A stretch of 64,000 nt of DNA, from contig NCSJ02000170.1 in the NCBI GenBank assembly GCA_002812745.2, positions 1 through 64,000 on the forward strand, written 5' to 3'. Of the stretch, positions 33,808 to 44,610 are shown one piece after another. The stretch is from Scytalidium lignicola. Its lineage: Eukaryota > Ascomycota > Leotiomycetes. Below the pieces are notes generated by a model that was not told the origin of the DNA, searched no databases, and saw nothing but the letters and a program-made list of their open reading frames with translations. The position numbers were made by a program, and so were the translations under genes. How positions within the stretch are numbered: position 1 is the first letter of the stretch; every line of letters begins with the position of its first letter.

Positions 33808-35099
33808 ATGTCGAACATTGTTGTAGTAGGGTTCGTGCTGTTCTTCATGACATATGTTATGATACTTATCGAAAACGTAGTGCTGGTGTGTCGGGTCTAA
33901 CGACAGCTCTGTTACTATCCAAGAACCCGGCCTACAAGGTGACGGTTGTTGCAAAGCATATGACAGGAGACTATGACATTGAGTTCACGTCACCATGGGC
34001 TGGTGCAAACTATCTACCGTAAGGATAAACTCTCATTTTAGACCACATTGGCTCTTAATTCCATCTCGTTTATGTACCNTTTTTTTAAAGCCCTCAACGC
34101 TTCGAGTGCGATAGGTTAATTCTCGCATAGAACCTCCTCCAAGGCAGGTAATAGATGGGAGAAGAACACCTGGCCAGAGCTTGAGCGACTGGCAAGAGAT
34201 GTTCCAGAAGCCGGTATCCACTTTCAAAGTAGGCGCCAGTCAACCCTTAGTATACGAGGTTTCTTGCTGAAACCTATCTCTCAGATACCGTAGTGCTGAA
34301 TCGTGAGAAGGACTCTGGAGCCACAACTGCAGACTGGTTCAATGAACTTCTCTCGACAAATCCCTGGTTTAAAGATGTTGTTCCCGATTTCAGAGTCCTC
34401 CCAAAGGAAGAGGTACCTGCCATCGCAGACACAGCAACTGCTTTCACTTCAGTCTGTATAAATACTGCCATTTATCTCCCTTATCTCCTAGGCCAGTGCC
34501 GAAAGCAGGGAGTGGTATTCAACAGAGCCATCTTAAGCCACATCTCAGATGCTGCCAACCTGCACCACACTGGTAAAAAAGCCGACCTCATTGTAAACTG
34601 TACTGGGCTCCTAGCTTCAAAGCTCGGAGGCGTTATGGATAAGGATGTCATCCCAGTCCGTGGCCAGATTGTGTTGGTAAGAAATGATCCCGGTGTTATG
34701 TTAACTGTATCTGGCACGGATGATGGTGACGACCAGTGCACCTATATTATGAAGAGAGCAGCAGGTGGTGGCACAATCCTTGGTGGAACGTATCAAAAAG
34801 GACGCTGGGAGTCACAGCCAGACCCAACTCAGGCCTTGCAGATCATGAAAAGAGCAGTTGAGATCTGTCCTGCGTTAACTGGTGGGAAAGGCATTGAAGC
34901 GTTAGATGTGATTCGTCATGGTGTGGGCCTGCGACCCTTGAGGCTTAGTGGTGTTCGTATTGAGAAGGAGAAGATCGGAACAACTTGGGTTGTACACAAC
35001 TATGGACATGGTGGTTGGGGATACCAAGGCTCTTACGGATGTGCTGAAGGAGCGGTCGAACTTGTAGACAGCGTGCTGAGTCCCAAGTCCAAGCTGTGA
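33808..35099 (+). CDS. D-amino-acid oxidase, peroxisomal
   Basis: FAD enzyme that oxidises D-amino acids to 2-oxo acids, ammonia and H2O2. Exons are 33808-33830, 33881-34018, 34131-34228 and 34285-35099 (1074 nt, 357 aa, the usual length). The dinucleotide-binding motif VVVGAGVSGLTTALLL is at residues 5-20 and is assembled across intron 1. SPWAGANYLP, VNCTGLLASKLGG, PVRGQIVLV and the C-terminal signature HNYGHGGWGYQGSYG are characteristic of DAO. The protein ends in SKL, a canonical PTS1 peroxisomal signal. Intron 1 uses the donor GTTCGT; intron 2 is 112 nt and contains the N at 34079, so that N does not affect the protein. Whether the substrate is a neutral D-amino acid or D-aspartate cannot be told by eye. 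Confidence 0.93.
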
Positions 35100-35558
35100 G
35101 GGAGCATTTGCATGGTAAAATACATAGTAATTTAAGAGAGATCTAATGAGAAAAGTTTTCTATCTTATAATCTTATAATCCATACTTGTCTTGAACTCCT
35201 TTGGTGATGTATTACCGAGTTTGGATGGTGGTTAATAGCCCTTTCTTATTATAAGTCAGAAATAAGGCTAGAATGGAGTTGAAAAAAGAAAGAACTATTC
35301 CCAGTTACGAAATCTACAAGAACAGAGACCACCTCCAGCCAACGCATTGTTCATAAAACATTNAAAAAAAAGGTCATCATTCAGGTTTGTGCGCTCAGAA
35401 GTTGATGTTTATCACTAAAATTTGGCGTATTAATATCAAAAGGCTCTAGATTGAACTAGGACTTCATCTCTACGTCAGACCTCACACGATAGAACCAGAT
35501 AGCAAAACAACAAGCCTTACACATCACTCAATAGAAGTCCTTTCCAGACATAGCCGAC
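35100..35558. other. Intergenic region
   Basis: 459 bp of AT-rich DNA with an N beside an A-run at 35363. No gene or repeat recognised. Confidence 0.45.
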
Positions 35559-35903
35559 ATGGATAGCAAAACAGTAGAGGTGCCGACGTTCAGTTTCCGC
35601 AATTTTGTATTCTTGTGGACCCTTGCATTCATCCTCTTTGATATCCTTTGGGATATGCCAGAGCGACGCCGCATTGCCATACAGCGAGATCCACAACATG
35701 GCCGGATCTTTAGAGAGTGTGATCGCCTAGAACAGCGACTTCTACAACTGAGAGAGGCGGTGCTTGATGATGAGGAAGCTAAGGAGGAAATTGATCATCT
35801 GCTGAAGCTAACGCGCAATGTACGTTTTGAAGAGGAGGGAAAGGTGGCCGTTGAAGCCAACACCATACTCTGGTTCACTTATGCTTTGCAGAGACTTTTC
35901 TAG
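35559..35903 (+). CDS. Small predicted membrane protein (114 aa), unknown
   Basis: Single-exon frame from an ATG in favourable context (GACATGG). Residues about 12-31 (SFRNFVFLWTLAFILFDILW) form one hydrophobic segment that could anchor the protein. It is followed by a basic patch (PERRRIAIQRDPQHGR) and an acidic helical region with heptad character (RLEQRLLQLREAVLDDEEAKEEIDHLLKL). I recognise no family. The layout of a short N-terminal anchor with a cytosolic coiled coil recalls small tail- or signal-anchored adaptor proteins. It lies on the same strand as TVP15, 360 bp downstream. It may be lineage-specific or spurious; the ordered layout of the protein favours a real gene. Confidence 0.5.
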   Translation: MDSKTVEVPTFSFRNFVFLWTLAFILFDILWDMPERRRIAIQRDPQHGRIFRECDRLEQRLLQLREAVLDDEEAKEEIDHLLKLTRNVRFEEEGKVAVEANTILWFTYALQRLF

Positions 35904-36265
35904 TACAAGGCAAGTATCTTTTCTTTTTCTCTCTCACGATGGCAAAGAGGCGCCATAAACATCATCAGTCTCCACTATCATTCTTCTGCTGCCTACATTG
36001 TCGTCGTAAGTGCAATGATGAAGTAGGGGCGACGAAGCGAACAAGCGCGCAGGCCCAGTCATTCATTCCCATTCCAAGGCTGCAAGAAATAGCAGAAAGA
36101 AGCTAACTAAACCCTTGCGCTGGCCCTTACGTATTCCGTAGAGCTAGTCAGCCAAACTCGCCAACATTTAATTAACATCCCAAGACAAAAGCTGTCTCAA
36201 AACTTCCAGATATATTTGGAAAATAGCTGATAATTCCATTTCCCCCTCTCTATTGTTGTCGCGAT
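35904..36265. other. Intergenic region upstream of TVP15
   Basis: 362 bp, presumably the 3' UTR of the small gene and the TVP15 promoter. CT-rich just before the start. Nothing else seen. Confidence 0.45.
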
Positions 36266-37075
36266 GGATTTCTCTGATGCTTTGTGAGTGTCTATCTGGC
36301 TCCGATGCACCGGGCGCAGTAGTTCTGTCCTGGAAAGGAAAACAGCTGCCCTGGCGCGTCCGGCAGCTGGCTCTCTGTTGAAAGACTTTGTTAACGGTGA
36401 ATCTCTAGTCGACTTGTTAACCTGGGCGTTGCAGCCTTAATGATCTTTGGGGGGATTGTGCAATTCTTCTCCCTCAAGTTGTGAGTAGTGTACTCCTACG
36501 ATGCGCTCAACTGCCTCGGTGTTAGCTCAAGAAATGGCGACCAACTGAACTGTTATTCTAGTCAATCGATCATCCTCGGTTGCTACGTGATCATATTCGG
36601 TCTTGGTATGTTTCAAAGACTCTGCTGTTAACGGATATTGATGCTAACAATCATTTTTGGTAGCTACCGCTTTACTCGGTCAGTTCATATCAATTCCTCC
36701 TCCGATACTCCAATGCTTTCAAAGAGATTCTGCTATTTTGTACGCAAAATGGACCTAACTCTAATGAAAATCCAGAATTCCAAATACCTCCACAAGTATC
36801 CCGCTACGCATCATTCCTCTTCTCATTCATCGGACGGGGTGTCTGTAAGTTCTCCCAGCGTCCTAAGAAGCAATGAAGTGATAAGCCTGACGAAGACACT
36901 AGTTTACATGTTCATCGGCTCAATTCTCCTTAGTGACCACATTCTCCGTATTATCTCTGGCGCTGCAATTGGTGTTATTGGTGTTGCGTACTGCATCCTA
37001 GAATTCGTCCCCTCGATTGAGCCACCCCAGAATATGAGGGAAGCAGACGTAGGATGGGGTGCTGAGCAGGTGTAA
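36266..37075 (+). CDS. tvp15: Golgi membrane protein TVP15 (COPI-associated)
   Basis: Small multi-pass Golgi/TGN vesicle protein. Six exons (36266-36285, 36409-36480, 36562-36605, 36664-36678, 36776-36844, 36903-37075) total 393 nt (130 aa). Hydrophobic segments are RLVNLGVAALMIFGGIVQFF, SIILGCYVIIFGLATALLEF, RYASFLFSFIGRGVFYMFIG and ISGAAIGVIGVAYCILEFVP, matching the four-helix TVP15 layout. FQIPPQVSRYASF and a terminal FVPSIEPPQNMR are family hallmarks. One exon is only 15 nt. No single exon exceeds 173 nt, so the gene would be missed by a simple open-frame scan. The start is set by the short first exon MDFSDAF and is supported by exact phase closure of all five introns. Confidence 0.9.
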
Positions 37076-37840
37076 ATACGGGACTTCACTCTTTCGAAGG
37101 GGGGAATTGCTATCAAGATAGGTTTACTGTCTTGGGCAAAAGCTTTTTCGTCAATGACAATGCGCCAACGAAACCTTATGTTATCTTGTATACGCACCAC
37201 ATCTCACTTGCACAAGTTCCGCGATCACTACTAGCACGATCTACGAATGGGAATAGAAAGGAGGATCCAAGTCTGTTTCGGGTTAGGGTTGACACTTGTA
37301 TCCAATTTCCCATTTTGTTTTCCAGTCCTTTTTTTCCATGTATGAATATCGAGTATACCACAGTGGAAACGAATCAGAAGAAGATGAGCAGGCTTTTCAA
37401 GCCTTGACAAAGTCGAAACTCTTGCTATGTGATGTCATAATTTCCTTGTTCCTCAAAATCTCTACAATAAGGTAGGACTAGGATATATACATTATATATA
37501 TATCCACATTCAAAACGCCACAAAAGATAAAATAAGAGTCAAGAGTAAAACTAAACAATACGCCCCTTTCCCATCCCGGGAATCCCGTTTTTTTTCTCGT
37601 GAAAGCTTCTCCTGATCACCAAAACAAAAACCAATAATCGCCGCACCCCGCTGCCATCTATGCCGCAATGAGGAAGAAATATTTTTGCAAAAGAGATACT
37701 TTTTGAGGCGTATCTACACTCCGATACCTATGAAGGCCCTGTAAAAGAGAGACAAAGGAACACCGGGCGAGAATAAAAAGGAAAAAGGCAATAAAAGTGG
37801 ATATGTGTCTCTGACGATTAGAGTAACTCAAACCCGACTG
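37076..37840. other. Convergent 3' intergenic region
   Basis: 765 bp between converging TVP15 and GATA-factor genes. A TATATATATA run lies near 37492. No gene seen. Confidence 0.5.
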
Positions 37841-39878
37841 TCAGTTCATAGTCAATTCTTCCAACTCGCGCTCTTTAGCCTTCAACATCTCCCTCATGTT
37901 CTCGGCCTCTCGTTGTAGTATCTCCCTTCGTTCCCGCTTCACTCTTTCGCTCTCGCTCTGTGGATCCCTGGCGCTAGATAACGCGCTATTGGGATTGGTA
38001 TGCGAAGATGTGGTGCTAGGACCGGGGCTGTGTGTGAAGTTGCTTGATGGAGTGTTTGGTGATGCAGCAGTAGCAGAAATTGGAGTGGGAGCGTACATGG
38101 GCGGATATTGATGTTGACTTTGGTTCTGATCAGGATCAATATCGTGAGAAGGGGAGTCGGGTTCGGAAAAGCCAGGGTTTAGGATTGATTTTATGGACGA
38201 GAGGCGTTTAGTTTGGGAAGGTTGGGTATTTGTTACGGGCTTATCGTCTAAGCGGGATGGAGGCTGAGATGGAGGCTCTGGTTCTAGGGATGAAAATGAT
38301 CGTTTCCTCGAGGGTGAGAGAAATGAGTTCGGTGAGAGGGAGGGTCGCTGTTGTGTTGGTGAAGGGTACGAGGCCATGGGCGGTAGACGATTGTCGTCGC
38401 TCAGAGAATCTAGAAAGTCGCGTTGCTGTTGATTATGATTTTGAACATTCGAGTTGGAGGAGTATGCTGTCAAATCGCTTGTGGTGGTTGGGATTTGTTG
38501 TGGTCCGCCATTCTGATTTCGGATAGTTAAAGTTGGTTCGGGTAGGATGTTTCTTCGGGGTTGATCAGTGTTACTGTTGTTTCGGGGTCTGAATCCTAAG
38601 TTGATCGAGCCATCTGGATTCATGGTTCCTCGTTGGTGTTGTTCTGCTATATCAGCTGAAGAAGAGCGGCCATCTGAGTCTGGTGATCCTATTGAATGAG
38701 GCGCTTGGAGACCAGGGGTTTGAGGGGTTTGAGACGCAGGTACCACCCGTTTTCGGCGCTTAATGACGGATTTCTTCATCGTTACCGGACGGTGGACTCC
38801 ATGCAGCTTGTGATAGAGGCCTAGGATTGTTTAGTATTGATACACATACAAGACTATGAGAGGGATAACTATCATACCGCAGGCATTGCATATCGTGTGG
38901 CCAGTCTCATCCCTGCGCCATAATGGAGTAATCGTCGTCCCGCAATTTTGGCAAGCAACGACTACCGTGGTGCCCTGAGCTTGAATATGCAAGTTCGTAA
39001 CGTCTATCGGCGATGGCGCATCAGTTGGTTGATCGCTCTGGCTCTGGTTGTCTTGTGGGACGGTGAACTGCGCAGTCTTGGCAACCCTGTTGTTATATGC
39101 TGGACATCCGCTACAGCCCTCAGCACCTCCTGTCCCATTACACCGGCCACCTCCCGGACACGAGCCTTTAGGAGTTTGATCCTCTGCTACATAGGTTGCA
39201 CCGGCTCCAACAAGATGGGCAGGTCCGGCTCGTCCAGGCGGGGTCAATTGCTCTGATACTCGCTGGGCAGTAATAACCGTTGTTGACGGCGGGCGTTTTA
39301 GATTGGTCGGTCTTGAGGCATTACGAGCCTTTTGATATAAACCACAAGCATTACAAATCGTAGCACCTTCTGGCGATCGTCGCCAAAGGGGTGTTCTGGT
39401 TGTACCACAATTGCTATATTTAGTTAGCTAAGGACTATATAAACCTACACGAACGGATTTACTCCTTCCTTACTCACCTGCAAACCTGTCCACTCTGGGC
39501 ACCGGTAGAGTTGTTGGATTTTATATTCTGATATGCCTGGTCCTGTTCAGTTCGATCTTGCGACGCAGATCGTGGGATATCTTGATTAGATTTCTCTGTG
39601 GAAGTATCCATCCTTGCTTCTCCTCCCTCAGGGAAGTATAGTGGCGAAGAGCAGTTCCTTTGTGATTGCGATCCACAGACAGGACGACGCTGTAGGAAGT
39701 CTTGTACACCAAAGTTAATATTGCCGTTGGCAAGCCCTGGTGAAGGCGACCCGATTATGGAGGAGGTCTTCTGCCTCGACTGGGATAGTGACGATGAAAG
39801 GCAGCTCTCAAGGATATGTCTAGCCGGGAGATCAGAGCCAAAGGCAGCCAACGGACCGTGGGTCGCTACACAGGACAT
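37841..39878 (-). CDS. sreA: GATA-type iron-responsive transcription repressor (SreA/SRE/Urbs1 family)
   Basis: Represses siderophore synthesis and iron uptake when iron is plentiful. Exons from the minus strand are 39878-39478, 39413-38878 and 38820-37841 (1917 nt, 638 aa). Two GATA zinc fingers are present: CX2CX17CNAC at about residues 133-157 ([20 protein letters not shown]) and at about 288-312 ([20 protein letters not shown]), each split by an intron. Between them is the family-specific cysteine-rich region CPGGGRC...CSGC (C219, C225, C234, C237; CX5CX8CX2C), thought to sense iron or an Fe-S cluster. This region separates SreA-type proteins from nitrogen or light GATA factors. The C-terminus is a coiled coil ([23 protein letters not shown]). 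The first exon start is the likeliest ATG but not certain. Confidence 0.93.
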
Positions 39879-41497
39879 AGAGAGACTGCTGACTCGATGT
39901 ACCGAAGAGAGACTCGAAGTGTGGTCTCGTGTTCCGCAACTGGCAAACCTCAGGCTGGTGTTACAAAAAAGGTGATCGAGGCCGGTCGATGATGCGAACC
40001 AAGAGGCAAAATACTACGGGTACCTATAGGCTGATGGAATGGACGGAGCAAAGCTGATAAATCCGATGAGACACACCGCCAGAGTCACAGAAGAGTTGAG
40101 GCGGCAACAGCAACAGCAAGAGTCGTAGCAATGGTCGTAGTAGTGGTAGAAGTCGGGGTCAGCGAAGCCATTCGAGGAACTGTTCGGCAGTGCTTGGAGA
40201 GAGCGATAAGATGGAAAGAGATGATCTAGATAAACCACCCAAGGATCTCGGAACGGGCCCGAGTAAGACGTGTTTTATTACCTAGGCGACCAGGGTGAAG
40301 ACCAGGAAACTTGAGCTGTACAGTATCTGAGTGTACAAATGGCGTTACAATGGTCCAGATGGTCGGATGCCAGCGTTGCTTCTGAGTTGCCACTGAACCG
40401 CGACAGCGCCAGGCTACGACTTGAACGAGATTGTGCGAGATACTGTAGTACAAGACACCTTGGACGAGTTCAAGTTGATCGGGGTTTTTTTGTCTTGTGT
40501 GTTCCTCTGCTCTTGGACGCTCTGAAGGCGTAGAAGGGAAATGGCAGCGTCAGATCGATTGACTGACCGTGCTAGGATCAGGTGCTTGCTCCTCACCGGG
40601 TGGGTGCAAGCGTTTTTTATTGCCCTTCTCTCACTAGACGCTTTCTTACTCTCACTATTACTTTCAGCCTCTCACTCGTGCTCGCGCGCTCTCTCTCTCC
40701 TTCTCTTTCCTCTCTCTTTTGGTCTCTGCTCTTCTCAGCAGCCCGTACGATCCGAGTCCTAGCCAGACACTCGCAGCGAGATCGAACTGGCCATCAATCT
40801 CTCAGCATTCAAAGGAAAAACGGTTGTTGATCAAAAAAGCAAAGAAAGAAGCGGAATGGCGAATGCTTGCAGCGAAAGCAGACAAAGCAGCAGCAACCAG
40901 CAGCAAGTAGCGGCTGGCCCTGGCTGCAAGGGGGCTGACGGGGGCCTGTCTCGCACGTTTTCTGGCCTCTGGGAGCGTCACGGCCAAGCTGTTTGTAATC
41001 CCTGCGGTTGATTGGCCCATTTGCTCAGACGAGGCGCCGCCCCGGTTTTTAACCTATGGCGCATTGATAGTGACATTCCTGTGCACGGGCCAACTATGAT
41101 ACACACCGATCGCGGCAATTGATTGTGCAAGAGATTGTGCAAGAGATTACCGTAAATTATCAACATTGTACTCCATAAAAAGTTATGAAGGATACGAAAC
41201 ATAACTGCACAGGAATGTCAATTATGCACGTCATAAAGGTACAAGATGAGTGGCTGCGAACTCCTTATTGCTTTTTATATCCGTTCCCGTGCTTCAAGAA
41301 CTGCTGCTCTATATACCAGTCAACGCCGTTGCAGGTGTCAATCCCATACCAATCTCCCGCCTGCACAATGATCTCATGTAAAGGAAACAAATGAAACATT
41401 ACTGCGTACCTAATTCGTCATTTATCATCAATGTCATTCGTTCCCCTTTTCACTCCTTTTCGACACTTACGTACTCCGATCTCATCTCAGCAAACTC
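39879..41497. other. Intergenic region upstream of the GATA factor
   Basis: 1.6 kb containing the GATA-factor promoter, the 3' flank of GCP4, a long CT-rich tract at about 40615-40740, and an element with 15-bp inverted ends at 41071-41220. No coding gene is supported. Confidence 0.5.
41071..41220. repeat. 150-bp element with perfect 15-bp terminal inverted repeats (MITE-like)
   Basis: TGACATTCCTGTGCA at 41071-41085 is the exact reverse complement of TGCACAGGAATGTCA at 41206-41220. The interior holds ATTGTGCAAGAG twice in tandem near 41122 and no open frame of note. I see no clear target-site duplication, so transposition is inferred only from the termini. Confidence 0.6.
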
Positions 41498-43876
41498 TCA
41501 CTCGCTGTCTATATCCTCGTACTCATCTAGCCCATCACCATCACCTCCAGCCTTGCTCATCTCAAACCAGCTCCCGAAATCAAGTTTCATAAGCAGCCGA
41601 TCCACCCTGCCAACCCGTACGGGAACATATCGCCCTCCAACTCCAAGAATGTCAGCTCCTAATTCCATCTCTCCAAACTCCTTTCCTAGACCCTCCTTCT
41701 CCTGATCAACTTCCCGCAAGCACCCCACGAGAACCTCCACTGCGCCCTTCACTCGGCCTGCAATCACCAGAAGTTGCTGTCCAATATCCTTCTCCTCCTG
41801 GTGAAAATCGGAGAACGCATCCACCACTCCTTCATCGGCCTCCAGGTCCAGCGACTGCCAGATGGACTGCATTCGATGCACGAGCGCCACCAGGTGGTCA
41901 ATCTGTTGTAGAAGATGGTACAGTGGATCCGTGAATGAGGGCGTCGTCAGGAGAATACTCGTTGCTAGCGAGTAGAGGTATCGTCGATGCGCATCAGCCA
42001 GAGTTTGCGGGTCGTGATTATGCCTGATTTCTGCTTGAACCGTAGCGGGAGTAGCAGTGGTGCTAGAGTTCCGCGTCGGCTCGCGTCCTGAATTCTGCCA
42101 AGTGGCTCGATCTTCTTCCCGTTGGGTGCGCTTTGCAGATGAAGGTGGCCGCGAACTTGTCGTTCCCGTTTCGCCCGTGATCCAATTCTTGAAGCCATCC
42201 CATGTTCCCTTAACTACTTCTCCTTGGAGATATGCTTCTGTCTCCGCCAGGAAGAATACCGCCGCGCTGCTCGTTGCCCAAACACTACGCATTGTTTGGG
42301 ATCGTGCCTTTGCTCTTTGCCGCAACGTCTGAACCTTTCTCCGTCCTGCCGTCGAGCTACCGTAAGGTGGTGCCGGTGGTGCAGGATGGTCGCGTCGTAG
42401 GGACGTAATCTTCCATAAGTTGGTCAGACGGAGATGAGCTCTGTGGATTGAGAGGAGGTATGCGTTGATCTTGGAGTAGGTTTGGATGTCTGACGGCGTA
42501 AGGAATAAGTCTAATGGCGATGGGATGTGTAACGTTAGTGATACTGGGACTGAAAGAAGGAGGTTGTTAAACGGTGTGGAGGCGATCATTGAAACTGTTG
42601 TTGGAGATGTGTTGGCCGTGACAGGTGTTGGAGGTCTAGGCTTTGTAATAACTAGTTGTACAAGATCTCTTGCTAGATCAAGTAGTTCATCATCATCATC
42701 CTGGTCTTCTTCTCCTTGTCCTTGTAACGCGCTCATCGCCGCCCATGTCCGAGCCAGGATTGCAGACACTTCTCCCTCCTTCACAACAATATTCCCCAGT
42801 CCATCTCGCTTTTCATATGCTAAGTTATCTGCTCGACGCCAACGCGATCGGATCTTCTCATCAGCTTCTGTGATCAACGAGATGGCGAATTCTCCGCGTC
42901 CCAATAGGAACAATTCCCTGAGAAGGGTCAATATCTCCACGACTCTACTTTGTGGGAGCAGTTTCTGGAGAGTGGTTTGTGATAAAGAGAGCCGGATAGA
43001 GGCTATAACCCTATTAAAGCCTGCTGTAGTAATTGGAAATGTGAGACTGGAGAGCTGTTTGAGATGCGAGGATATCTGCTCCAATTCGGGAGCATCTGTA
43101 TTCGCGATTCCTCTGGATCGTATGTGGTTTAGAGAACGACCAATGAACAGTAATGAAGAAGCAGTATTCGTCGAAACAAATGCAGGTAGCAAATTGGGCT
43201 TGCTTTGGTACTCCTAGAAAGATATTAGTTAATATGGGCTAGGAAGCAAAAGGTTTAAATGAATTGTATTTACCTCTGGATCGTCAAAATTGTGCTGGAC
43301 AAAGAAGTCCTCTCGTCCAAAACTAGGCATCCGTCCGTATAAGATCCATGCGGAGACCTGCTTCAACCAAGTAGTCTCTGCAACTTTGACTAGACTTAAA
43401 GCGGACTCCTCAATATCAGAAAACCCAGTCTGTACCGCGTCACAAAGCCTATCGATGACCATAGCCCCGGTACAATCCTTCGTCATGAATTCTACAATCT
43501 CTAAAAACCACTCCATTCTCCTCGTCCAGCCTGAAAACTCCCCTACCAAGGAAGTTAGTGGTACGATATTGTACGCCCCGACTAGCCCCGCATCTTGCCG
43601 TAGGATGCCAGCTTCGACATCGAGGACCTTTCTTTGGAACTGCGCAAGGTGTGTGGAGTTTATTGAGGTTGCTACTGCTTGACAGATACTAGATGAGTGG
43701 GTTTCGGTGATGGTTTTTGTTCGGGCTAGGAGTTTGCAGTGGATGTCGCTAAGGTGGGCGATAGAAGAGAGGAGGGCCTTTTCAGGTGGGGAGAGAATTG
43801 AGTTTGAAGAAGAATGATCGGCCGAGAGCAATGGAGAAGGATGGCCCGAGAGGGAGAGAAAGATTTCATGGAGCAT
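41498..43876 (-). CDS. Gamma-tubulin complex component 4 (GCP4/Gfh1 family, Spc97/Spc98 domain)
   Basis: Non-core subunit of the gamma-tubulin ring complex that helps organise microtubule nucleation. Two exons (43876-43274, 43213-41498) join across a 60-nt intron to 2319 nt (772 aa). The N-terminus MLHEIFLSLSGHPSPLL is the GCP4 hallmark, corresponding to the start of GCP4 across eukaryotes. The GRIP1-like segment GAYNIVPLTSLVGEFSGWTRRMEWFLEIVEFM and EETALSLVKVAETTWLKQVSAWILYG-like region, with FGREDFFVQ, match the family. GRIP2 includes PSPLDLFLTPSDIQTYSKINAYLLSIHRAHLRLTNLW-type sequence split by disordered inserts, and MRSVWATSSAAVFFLAETEAYLQ. Inserts rich in Ser/Thr near residues 560-600 make it longer than animal GCP4. 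A non-fungal misassignment is unlikely. Confidence 0.86.
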
Positions 43877-44610
43877 TATGAGTAGTAGGTGACTTTGGTT
43901 TAGTCAGTATGCCATTGCTTTGCTTCTTAGGAAGAGGGGTGTTTACAAGTTACGATATGCCCCTCTTCTCTCCGTTATATCTGCCCTTGTAGATAAATCA
44001 TAGTTCTATAACATGTTTTCACGTCATATAAACTACTAGCCCACAAGATTTTGAAGCTAATACAATAGTTCCTTGCTCAAATATGGTGATGTTCAACAAA
44101 CTATTTCAAGTCGCGTCGTCTGGTGGTAGGACCGCGACNTTTTTGCCTGATATATGAGGCTCTAATATATTCGTTCACTTACCCCTTATCGACGCCACTA
44201 AACTTTGTTCCAATAACATTGATATTTCAATGTAGGAAATTTGTCTATAAAACATGCATGTAATCAGTCTAGCTTGAGGAAAGTCTGTATTGGTGATGCA
44301 GATGCGGCTTGAAACTCTCTTGGGAGTGTCCTGGCTATTCTACCCTAATCTAAGCACTCCTAACATAGGTGAATAACTTTATAAATGTTATAGAATCCTC
44401 TGTAGATTTCTTTCCATGTTTCTAGTTTTGTTTTATTCTAGCACCCATCGTGCAGCCATGTAGGTATCTAATTACGGCAAATGACATTCTTCCATTGCCA
44501 AACACCAGAATCTCTCTCCATCAAGAATTAACTACGTGAAGTCGACTTTTTAAATTAAGGCACCACGAAACAAAATTTTGTAAAGCTCGGCACTTTGAAG
44601 AATCACTTCT

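Noticed and set aside
42486..43217. 243-codon plus-strand open frame
   Set aside because: Lies entirely antisense to GCP4, which has clear family motifs.
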